Notes under the pieces: generated by a model
Told to the model about the DNA's origin: nothing
Databases searched by the model: none
What the model saw: the letters and a program-made list of their open reading frames with translations, nothing else
Assembly: GCA_964494205.1 (NCBI GenBank)
Contig: CAZBRD010000002.1
Location: forward strand, 434,001 to 498,000
DNA: 64,000 nucleotides
Source of the DNA: JBBTCX01 sp964494205
GTDB lineage: Bacteria > Planctomycetota > Phycisphaerae > UBA1845
Direction of reading: 5' to 3'
Part shown: positions 34,815 to 41,950 of the stretch, in pieces
Layout: each line of letters opens with the position of its first letter
Numbering within the stretch: the stretch's first letter is position 1
Program-made: the position numbers and the translations under genes

Positions 34815-35405
34815 CTAGTGTGTCTTGTTTACCTCTATCTGAACCGTCGGTTGAACCACCAAGCCCATTCCACGCTTACGATTTTCGCGATCCTTGATGC
34901 CGTCTTTCTCGACGATCCGTTGGATGGCCATGACGCCTTCGATCAAGGTTTCGGGTCTTGGCGGGCAGCCGGGAACATATACATCCACTGGTACGAACTG
35001 GTCTATTCCCTGCACAACCGCGTAGGTGTCGAAGACGCCGCCGGTGCTAGCGCATGCACCCATACTGATGACCCATTTGGGCTCGGCCATCTGCATGTAG
35101 ATGCGCTGCAAGACCGGGAGCATCTTTATCGCGACACGGCCTGCACAAATCAGCAAGTCACACTGCCGGGGTGAGAAGCGCATGGCTTCTGCACCGAAGC
35201 GGCCGATGTCGTAACGACTCGCGCCGGTGGCCATAAGCTCGATGCCGCAGCATGCGGTAGCAAAAGGCATCGGCCAGAGTGAATTCTTGCGCGACCAGTT
35301 GATTCCCTTTTCCTTGAGGAGATCGATAAGGTGACTCAGCTTGGTAGCGAGAAACTCTTCTTTCGTCGATTGAAAGGATGCGATGTTGGTGGTGTCTAGT
35401 CCCAC
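34815..35405 (-). CDS. nuoB: NADH-quinone oxidoreductase subunit B (N2 cluster)
   Basis: A 196-residue subunit binding the terminal 4Fe-4S cluster N2 next to the quinone. The ligands are Cys52-Cys53 (ATACCGIEL), Cys118 (MGACASTGG) and Cys147 (VPGCPPRPE). GTG 35405 is chosen: GGGAG lies seven nt upstream and the frame overlaps the end of nuoA by ten nt. The longer in-frame start at 35570 lies deep within nuoA and adds an unrelated basic stretch. Confidence 0.95.
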   Translation of the reverse strand: MGLDTTNIASFQSTKEEFLATKLSHLIDLLKEKGINWSRKNSLWPMPFATACCGIELMATGASRYDIGRFGAEAMRFSPRQCDLLICAGRVAIKMLPVLQRIYMQMAEPKWVISMGACASTGGVFDTYAVVQGIDQFVPVDVYVPGCPPRPETLIEGVMAIQRIVEKDGIKDRENRKRGMGLVVQPTVQIEVNKTH

Positions 35406-35812
35406 TCGAACGCTCCCTTCTTCCATTCGTAGATGAGGCCGAAGACAAGAAGGATGAGGAAGAACGCCATACCGCCGAGGACAAAGCCTTTGCCAGCCAG
35501 TGTGCCGTCTTCCAGCGGGATTGTCGCGCTGGTTGTCGCAGTGTGATGGAACAGCGTTGCCCACGGCCAAAGGAACACAACTTCGACGTCGAACAATAAG
35601 AACAGCATCGCGACGATGTAGAAACGGATGTTGAACTTGCGATGGGTGTCCGCCAGGATCGGCATGCCTGATTCGTAGGCGCTGTCTTTGACCGGCCCAT
35701 GTCGTTTCGGGCCGATGACGTGGGCGAGAATCAGCATCGCGGCGGCTGTGGCGATCACGACGAGAATCGTTATGCCGATCGTGCCGTAAGTTGTTTCGTT
35801 AACGCCGTTCAT
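35396..35812 (-). CDS. nuoA: NADH-quinone oxidoreductase subunit A
   Basis: A 138-residue three-helix subunit. Conserved motifs are KDSAYESGMPILADTHRKFNIRFYIVAMLFLLFDVEVVFLWPWA, including the acidic loop near the quinone channel. ATG 35812 has GGAG five nt upstream. An in-frame longer reading to 35890 runs through a hairpin repeat and is rejected. First gene of the complex I cluster. Confidence 0.95.
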   Translation of the reverse strand: MNGVNETTYGTIGITILVVIATAAAMLILAHVIGPKRHGPVKDSAYESGMPILADTHRKFNIRFYIVAMLFLLFDVEVVFLWPWATLFHHTATTSATIPLEDGTLAGKGFVLGGMAFFLILLVFGLIYEWKKGAFEWD

Positions 35813-35928
35813 ACAACTCCGACTATCGTCCGCGGCGCGCAGTTTACAGCAGGTTCGCAACCCGCCATGGCCAAGCTGCGGCTTGACCATGCCACACGTC
35901 TGAAGGTTGTTTCGTTGACGCCGTTCAT
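35790..35928. repeat. 23-nt duplication of the nuoA start flanking a family 3 hairpin
   Basis: GTTGTTTCGTTAACGCCGTT plus CAT (35790-35812) is the nuoA start region; 35906-35928 repeats it with a single A/G difference. Between them is 93 nt holding the hairpin CATGGCCAAGC-TGCG-GCTTGACCATG (35866-35891). The outer copy is out of frame with nuoA. The layout suggests insertion with target duplication, or a segmental duplication. Confidence 0.75.
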
Positions 35929-36142
35929 GGATTTAGATCGCCGTTAATCGCGTTCTCAGTGCCGCAAAGTGCGGCAGTCCCGCGCGAAATCGAGTTTATC
36001 GAGCGCGTGGGGGATGTCAAAGTGTGACCTGTTCAGAGTCAACTGCCCTCCAACAACCAACCACTCTTATCGGGCGTCACTTCAGTCTTGATGCAAACTT
36101 ACCGACACCATGAGCGAGTTCACGAAGTTGTGAGTTTTTTTC

Positions 36143-37333
36143 ATGGGTCGCCCTCAAATACAAGTATTGTTTGATGACGCAGAGCTGACGCCGCCGGTGT
36201 CGCGGGCGCTGCAGCTAATTGGGGCGGAATCGCAGTTATCAACATTGCGCGAGGGTTCCGGTGCTGCCGAATCGCGGTTTTTTGATGCGAGACTCGTTGT
36301 TACCAGCAATCTGACAAGTCTAACCAACGGAAAACTGAACACACTGCTTCGAACCATCGATCGGAATCCGTGTGCCACGCTTGTCGTGACCGATTCGTCG
36401 GCGCTCATTGGGACGGATACGCGTTCGGCGATGGAGGAGCGGGGGGTTTCGGTTGTTACCGGAGCGACGTCCGATGAGATTGCGACCCGGCTTTCGACGC
36501 TGTGCACCATGCGGCGGCAAATGTCATCGTTGCGGGGGGAACTTCACAAACTCAAGACGCGGGATCAATCGCTCAATCACGATTTGAAGCGGTTGAAGTC
36601 CGATCTTCAGACAGCCAGCGAGTTACAGCGAAACCTGATGCGCGGGGCGAATGCGGCTATTCGCGGTATCGATCTGCAGACCGTTTACATTCCGGCGGAT
36701 TCGGTCAGCGGGGATAGCTATCGCGTCGTGCGGCTCGACAAGGACCATGTTTCGATCTGCCTCTGCGATGCGACCGGTCATGGTTTGGCTGCGGCGATGA
36801 TGACCGAATTCGTGCAACGGACGATTGCGAGTGTCGAGCAGCGACATGGAATCGAGTTGTTCGATCGTCCGAATATCGTGCTAAACACGGTCAATCAAGA
36901 GATCCTTCGTGCGAACCTTGATGATTGCCAGTTTGTTGCGATGAGCTATGCCGTGTTCAATGAAACGACGACTACGATTCGTTGGTCGCGGGGCGGGTCG
37001 CCTCATCCCTTCTTGATTGATAACCGGGACTCCACCTCAGAAATCAGCGGCGATGGTTCCGTTGTTGGCGTGATACCCAACGCGCGTTTTGAGGTCCGCG
37101 AAGTCACGCTCGACGAGGACGAGTCGTTTGTCTTACACTCGGATGGCGTTGAACTTGCACATGCGGCTACGAAGCAAACGCCCGATTTGACAAGGACAAC
37201 TCACGGGTGGATTCCATCGACGGAAACAGCCAAAATCACGCCTATTCTGGCGAAGCTTCACCGGTCAGGTTACACGCTTCGGCCTCAGCCCGGCGCGGCG
37301 GATGATGTAACGATTGTCTCGCTGAGTCGATAA
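36143..37333 (+). CDS. RsbU/SpoIIE-type PP2C serine phosphatase
   Basis: A 396-residue regulatory phosphatase. Residues 1 to about 130 look like a degenerate receiver-type domain (LVVTSNLTSL..., TLVVTDSSALIG). A coiled-coil segment (RRQMSSLRGELHKLKTRDQSLNHDLKRLKSDLQTASELQRNLM) comes next, then a SpoIIE domain with metal-binding GDSYRV, LCDATGHGLAAAMMTEF, and the C-terminal LHSDGVELAH and PGAADDVTIVSLSR. Such enzymes dephosphorylate anti-sigma-factor antagonists in partner-switching pathways. No partner kinase or STAS protein is nearby. It is divergent from nuoA; about 210 nt between them must hold both promoters. Confidence 0.88.
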   Translation: MGRPQIQVLFDDAELTPPVSRALQLIGAESQLSTLREGSGAAESRFFDARLVVTSNLTSLTNGKLNTLLRTIDRNPCATLVVTDSSALIGTDTRSAMEERGVSVVTGATSDEIATRLSTLCTMRRQMSSLRGELHKLKTRDQSLNHDLKRLKSDLQTASELQRNLMRGANAAIRGIDLQTVYIPADSVSGDSYRVVRLDKDHVSICLCDATGHGLAAAMMTEFVQRTIASVEQRHGIELFDRPNIVLNTVNQEILRANLDDCQFVAMSYAVFNETTTTIRWSRGGSPHPFLIDNRDSTSEISGDGSVVGVIPNARFEVREVTLDEDESFVLHSDGVELAHAATKQTPDLTRTTHGWIPSTETAKITPILAKLHRSGYTLRPQPGAADDVTIVSLSR

Positions 37334-37473
37334 GTTCTTCTCCGTTGTTGGCATCTTTCACCCAGTCAGCCTATGTCGGTTCGGCGGCGAGGCAGCAGGG
37401 ATTAGGCATTAGGCAATGGTGTTTTAGAATTGGTTTTCAATAAGTGGATGGCCTAGACGCCCTCCAGTTAATC

Positions 37474-37626
37474 GGACCCTTTCAGAGTCCATTGATCGAT
37501 GACAATACAACCGTGGGTCGGCTTGGAGCCGACCCACGGCTATTAAATGGCAGCCTTTCAGGCTGATGCATCGATTCAATTGCAGTTGCCGATCATGCGA
37601 AGATTAATGCTCTGCTCACAGAGCAG
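37474..37626. repeat. Chain of short hairpins with conserved loops
   Basis: GGACCC-TTTCA-GAGTCC (37474-37490, one mismatch) is followed by ATTGATCGATGAC. Next are a 13-bp perfect stem CCGTGGGTCGGCT/AGCCGACCCACGG with loop TGG (37511-37539), CAGCC-TTTCA-GGCTG (37551-37565) and CTGCTC-ACA-GAGCAG (37612-37626). Loops and the ATTGATCGAT spacer match the chain at 11681-11911. Confidence 0.75.
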
Positions 37627-37717
37627 CGGCTGATGCTTTCGCACGGAGGAGGCAACAAAAAGACATTAGGCATTAGGCACGTGCCCTTCTAAATCCGCTT
37701 CTCTTATTGCCGACCAC

Positions 37718-37767
37718 AAAAAAACAAAAAGAACAGCGGGCCGAAGACTTTCATCTTCGACCCGCTG
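37718..37767 (-). terminator. Rho-independent terminator of the flagellin gene
   Basis: Stem ACAGCGGG...CCCGCTGT extended by GAAGA/TCTTC with loop CTTTCA (37733-37767). On the minus strand it is followed by a T-rich run (complement of 37718-37731). It lies about 64 nt beyond the flagellin stop. Confidence 0.85.
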
Positions 37768-37830
37768 TTTCGTCTTATCGCCGAGCGCTTCCTTTCGCTC
37801 GATCGTTTAGGTGTTTTTCGTGATCCGGTC

Positions 37831-39300
37831 CTACAGGAGCGACAGGATCTGGGCGGCCTGCTGATTGGCTACACCGAGCAGCTGGATACCCGAGGTGATC
37901 AGCACGTTCTCGCGGTTCAACCTTGCGGTCGCGACTGCGAAGTCAGTGTCGCCGATCACGCTGGCGGCCTCTGTCAAGCCGGTCTTGGTCGCCTGCAACT
38001 GGTTGATCGCACTACCGACCTGGAACTTCTGGAAACCTCCCAGTCGACCGCGGATGCCCGCGACGTCGGCGATGGCTTCTTTCACAGCGGTCAGTGCCGC
38101 TGCCGGGTCGGTGCGCAGGTCGGCTGAACCACCGGCCTTGAGTTCCGACAAGCGCTTGGCGCCATTGCTGCCGCCGAGGTTGTAGGTGGCCAGTGAGTCG
38201 ATACCGATCGTCGCACGAGTCGTGGCTGTCGTTCCAAGCTGGAACGTCGCACCGCCCTGAGCTTTCACGGTAAAGCTTGTTGACGTTGTGGCGCCGGTAT
38301 TTCCGCGGCCAAAGTCATCATCAAGCGTGAACTGCAAGCTCAAACCGTTGGCGTTGTAGGAGACGTCCAATCCGTCAGTTCCAGCCGTTTGGCCGTTGAC
38401 GGTGATGTTGGCATCGCGGCCTGCTTGCTTGGCGAAACTCTGAACGTCGTTGGTGGTGTTGCTGTCGCCCGTCGACGTGCCGTAGCTGGTGTTGATTGTT
38501 CCTCCGGAAAGCACCGAAACGCTCACGAATGCATCCGTGCCGTACGACGTCGAATTCAATTTGACGTTAGTGGAATTCTGAATGGCTGAAACGCCGGTTT
38601 GCGCCTTGGCGGCATTGATCGTTGATACGATCTGTGCCTGCGTCAAACCGCTCGTAAGCGTGATCGTGGCTGTTCCGAGTGAACCGGTAACTGCGACTTG
38701 CGAAGTGCCCGACGTGCGCGCTGAACCGCCGGCAAACGCAAATGTCGCTGAGGCGACCTGCGCCGACGCGACGCGGCTGACAGTCAGCGAGGTGTCCGTG
38801 GTCACCTGGCTGCGCGAGAAGATTCGCAAGTTAGAGAGGTATGCGTTGCCAGCAAAACCCGAGCTCTGAATGCTCTGGCTACCGTCGAGGAGGCGCTTGC
38901 CATTGAAGTTCGTGGTGCTGACGATTCGATCGATCGCGCCGAGGGCGTCGTCGATCTGCGACTGATTGGCCGCACGCTCGGCCTCCGTCAGGTTGGCCGT
39001 GCTCGCTGTTTGCTGTACCAGCGTTTGGATGTTGCTGAGCAGCGTGCTGACTTCGCCAATGGCCTGGTCGGCGACGGTAAGCATCGAATCAGTTCGCTGG
39101 TTGTTGCCGATCGCGGCGTCAACGGAGTTCAGCTCGGACTCTAGTCCGGAAAGCGCAATCAATCCCGCCGGATCATCCTTTCCGGAATTAATTCGCTTGC
39201 CGGTCGACAGCTGCTGCAAAGTGGTCGCTTGCGACTTGGTATTCCTCCCGAGAATATCAAGCAGCGTGATCGTGTTGGTATTAGTAACGGTTAGTGCCAT
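37831..39300 (-). CDS. Flagellin
   Basis: A 489-residue filament protein. The N-terminal D0/D1 helices are canonical (ITLLDILGRNTKSQATTLQQLSTGKRINSGKDDPAGLIA...NSVDAAIGNNQRTDSMLTVADQAIGEVSTLLSNIQTLV), and the C-terminus is canonical too (AASVIGDTDFAVATARLNRENVLITSGIQLLGVANQQAAQILSLL). The central 300 residues are Ser/Thr/Gly-rich and variable. ATG 39300 has AGGGAG 14 nt upstream and starts the conserved MALTVTNTNT; longer readings to 39456 are rejected. It is a single-gene unit with its own terminator. No other flagellar gene is in the window. Confidence 0.96.
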   Translation of the reverse strand: MALTVTNTNTITLLDILGRNTKSQATTLQQLSTGKRINSGKDDPAGLIALSGLESELNSVDAAIGNNQRTDSMLTVADQAIGEVSTLLSNIQTLVQQTASTANLTEAERAANQSQIDDALGAIDRIVSTTNFNGKRLLDGSQSIQSSGFAGNAYLSNLRIFSRSQVTTDTSLTVSRVASAQVASATFAFAGGSARTSGTSQVAVTGSLGTATITLTSGLTQAQIVSTINAAKAQTGVSAIQNSTNVKLNSTSYGTDAFVSVSVLSGGTINTSYGTSTGDSNTTNDVQSFAKQAGRDANITVNGQTAGTDGLDVSYNANGLSLQFTLDDDFGRGNTGATTSTSFTVKAQGGATFQLGTTATTRATIGIDSLATYNLGGSNGAKRLSELKAGGSADLRTDPAAALTAVKEAIADVAGIRGRLGGFQKFQVGSAINQLQATKTGLTEAASVIGDTDFAVATARLNRENVLITSGIQLLGVANQQAAQILSLL

Positions 39301-39686
39301 AATTTTTGACTCCCTGCTGCGCGCCACTTGCGGCGCTGGGACGCGTTTCCAGTAACTGTTACCAACCGTAAGATATAAAAAAGCGAGTGCCAAATGCTTG
39401 ACACTAAGTTGCGAGAATAAGTTGCACAGCGAGTCGCCAGCCGCGAAAAAAGTCAAGTTTTTTTTCTTTGACGAGTAGGTCCGCTTGAAAATAAGCGATG
39501 GTTACAAGACCAAAATGCGACTAATAACTCGAAAAAACGGCCTGAAACTCGCACGACTGGAGCTTTCTTATTTCAAACAGCAACGCGAAGCAGAAATGCC
39601 GCACTCAATTCTAGATTGAAGGAAGTCCTATCTGTTGTAGGTAGTTCATTCGATTTGTAAGCAGACTTTGTCGCGAAACAAGAATC
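39301..39686. other. Intergenic region between pyrF and flagellin
   Basis: A 386-nt stretch, AT-richer than its surroundings, with A/T runs around 39446-39470. It must hold the flagellin promoter, but I see no convincing sigma-28 or sigma-54 element on the minus strand. TGGCACTCGC near 39392 keeps a -24-like TGGCAC but lacks the -12 GC. Confidence 0.5.
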
Positions 39687-40661
39687 TTATCGCGCTGATG
39701 CGAGTCCGTTTTGAATGGCTTGCCGGAAGTCGCGACATGCCTCGTGAATGCAGCGCTTCCAGTCGATGCCGAATTGGTTCTGATACCTTGCGTCCGCAAA
39801 GGCAAACCCGACGCTGCGTGAAGCGGTGATGAGTGCGCCAGTCCCATCATTCTTGAAGCACCGCATCACTTCGTCAGGTGTTCGGCCCTGGGCCCCAAAA
39901 CCCGGAACCAGAAACAAACAAGAAGGCATCAGTTTGCGTAGCTTATCTGTCGTAGTGAGATCGCGCGGTGAGACCACCGCACCGACACAACTGTATCCGG
40001 ACGATCCGACAAGGTCCGTTCCTGTCGACCAACCGTGGACGAGCTTGGCGACTCTTTCGCTGACCAATGTTCCATCTTCCAGTTTGACGTTTTGGATTTC
40101 GTTGGCTGATTCGTTGCTGGTCTGGACGAGAACGAAAACGCCTTTGCCGGTTCGGCGAGATGCATCGAGGAAAGGCTTTACTCCATCGAGGCCAAAGTAA
40201 GGGTTAATGGTAATTGCATCAGGTATTGAATGTGCGTTGAGTCCGTGGGTGATCGGGTCCGACAATTGCGCGTCGGAATAGGCTTCGGCAGAATGGCCGA
40301 TATCCGCACGTTTGACGTCGCCGATAACCGAAAGGCCTGCATCGCGACCGATTCGGACCAACTCGTAATAGGCTCGAACTCCTTCGACGTGGTAACGCTC
40401 GAAGAAAGCAATGTTGACCTTGATGGCTGGAGCAATGTCAGCGACGGCGTCGATGACGGCTCGGCCATACGCGAGAAGGGAGCTGGCGGCCTTCGATTCG
40501 TCGGCGGTCTCGCGAATCGATTCAGCGGAGGTGGGGTCGATTCCCGATTGGCGCAGGATATCTGCGGGTAACTTGTCCAGCACGGGATCGATACCCACGC
40601 AAATGGGCGCGCCGAGTTTGGCGGCGCGGTCGAGCAAAACATTTGCAAAATGTGAGGCCAT
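39687..40661 (-). CDS. pyrF: Orotidine 5'-phosphate decarboxylase, type 2
   Basis: A 324-residue enzyme converting OMP to UMP in pyrimidine synthesis. The long form with the type 2 active-site motif DVKRADIGHSAEAY (Asp-Lys-x-x-Asp core) is present, with CVGIDPVLDKLP at the N-terminus, KVNIAFFERY, and GFGAQGRTPDEV plus ITASRSVGFAF for phosphate binding. About 80 residues longer than type 1 enzymes, as expected. It is divergent from rsgA, with 81 nt between them holding overlapping inverted repeats of ATTGTCGA/TCGACAAT. Confidence 0.95.
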   Translation of the reverse strand: MASHFANVLLDRAAKLGAPICVGIDPVLDKLPADILRQSGIDPTSAESIRETADESKAASSLLAYGRAVIDAVADIAPAIKVNIAFFERYHVEGVRAYYELVRIGRDAGLSVIGDVKRADIGHSAEAYSDAQLSDPITHGLNAHSIPDAITINPYFGLDGVKPFLDASRRTGKGVFVLVQTSNESANEIQNVKLEDGTLVSERVAKLVHGWSTGTDLVGSSGYSCVGAVVSPRDLTTTDKLRKLMPSCLFLVPGFGAQGRTPDEVMRCFKNDGTGALITASRSVGFAFADARYQNQFGIDWKRCIHEACRDFRQAIQNGLASAR

Positions 40662-40742
40662 GCGGTGATTCTAAGATGAGGATTTGCGATTGTCGATTTG
40701 ATGCCAGTCGACAATCGTCGATCAACCATCGACAATAGGGAT

Positions 40743-41891
40743 ATGGCTTCACGACAAGATCCTCCGCCGCGAAAGCGCGGGAAAAAAGTTCGCGTTCAGT
40801 TCAAGCGGAATCGGTCTCCCCGCGCGCGGACCAAAGACCTGACGCAACAGGCGCGGGATGCCGAGGGCCACGAGCTTGATACGACAAGTCGCGAGCACAT
40901 TCGGCCCAAGGGCGATCTTTCCCGACAACGAACGATCATTGTTCATGATAATGATGACACGCGAGATGAAGACAGTCTGTTCGGCGTTGTTGTCACCATG
41001 CGGGGTTTGTATGCCGACGTCGATGATGGGAAAAATGTTTGGCCATGTACGGTGCGGCGCATCCTGCGGACGCGACTTATCGATCAGAGACATCCGGTGA
41101 CTGTGGGGGATCACGTACGATTCAAACTCAACGAACCGGACCGGGACATGATGCAGGAAGGCGTGATCGAAGAAGTCGATACGCGGCAAGGACAGCTCTG
41201 TAGGCTTGTTAATAATCGAGTGCAGACCATTGCCGCGAATGTCGACCAGGCGATCATTGTGAGTTCGGCGGCGCAGCCTGAGCCACGCACGGGTTTGATC
41301 GATCGCTACATCGTCGCGGCGTTGTATGGCGAGATCGCGCCGATTATCTGCATGAACAAGATCGATCTCGACGACGACGGTTTTGCGGCTTCGCTTCTCC
41401 CTCGCTATGTCGAGCTTGGATATCCGGTGCTGGCGACGAGCACAATCACGGGCGAAGGAATCGATGAGGTACGGTCGCTGCTAAACGGAAAAGTCAGCGT
41501 GGTGGCAGGTCAAAGCGGTGTGGGCAAGAGTGCTCTACTCAATGCCTTGCAACCTGGGCTTGCTCTGCGGACCAACGACGTGACTCGCGAAACGGGCAAG
41601 GGAAGGCATACGACCACGACGGCGATCATGATTCGACTGAACGGCGGCGGGTATGTGGTTGACACGCCGGGCATTCGTTCGTTCGACTTGACCATTGTTC
41701 CGCGCAACGAGTTTGAGATGCACTTTGTCGACATTGCGAAGTTCGTGCCCGACTGCAAGTTTGCCGACTGCACGCACACGCATGAAAACGATTGCGCGGT
41801 GAAAGAGGCTGTCGAACGCGGCGACATTCATCCAGAGCGCTACGAAAGTTACGTTCGACTTTTTGAGGCAGAGTCGATTGGATTTGATTAG
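40743..41891 (+). CDS. rsgA: Ribosome small-subunit-dependent GTPase A
   Basis: A 382-residue circularly permuted GTPase assisting late 30S maturation. An OB-fold (GVVVTMRGLYADVDDG...WPCTVRR) precedes the G motifs in permuted order: NKIDLDD (G4), GQSGVGKSALLN (G1/P-loop), TTTTA switch region, DTPGIRSF (G3). A C-terminal zinc knuckle follows (CKFADCTHTHENDCAV). The first 90 residues are a basic, Arg-rich extension (PPPRKRGKKVRVQFKRNRS...) longer than usual. ATG 40743 is chosen over a start at 40698 that lies in the inverted repeats. Confidence 0.95.
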   Translation: MASRQDPPPRKRGKKVRVQFKRNRSPRARTKDLTQQARDAEGHELDTTSREHIRPKGDLSRQRTIIVHDNDDTRDEDSLFGVVVTMRGLYADVDDGKNVWPCTVRRILRTRLIDQRHPVTVGDHVRFKLNEPDRDMMQEGVIEEVDTRQGQLCRLVNNRVQTIAANVDQAIIVSSAAQPEPRTGLIDRYIVAALYGEIAPIICMNKIDLDDDGFAASLLPRYVELGYPVLATSTITGEGIDEVRSLLNGKVSVVAGQSGVGKSALLNALQPGLALRTNDVTRETGKGRHTTTTAIMIRLNGGGYVVDTPGIRSFDLTIVPRNEFEMHFVDIAKFVPDCKFADCTHTHENDCAVKEAVERGDIHPERYESYVRLFEAESIGFD

Positions 41892-41950
41892 TTGGCTAAA
41901 CAGACTGTGTGGAATACTCTCAGCAAATTTGGGCAACGGTAACAAAACGA

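Larger units (their letters stand above)
37334..37830. other. Intergenic region with repeats between phosphatase and flagellin
   Basis: No gene. It contains two copies of an ATTAGGCATTAGGCA motif (near 37391 and 37667), a hairpin chain (37474-37626) and the flagellin terminator (37718-37767). Confidence 0.7.

Noticed and set aside
39380..39450. Sigma-54 promoter for flagellin
   Set aside because: TGGCAC is present but the -12 GC is missing, and a second candidate (TGGCGACTCGCTGTGCAA) has the GG-GC spacing off by one.
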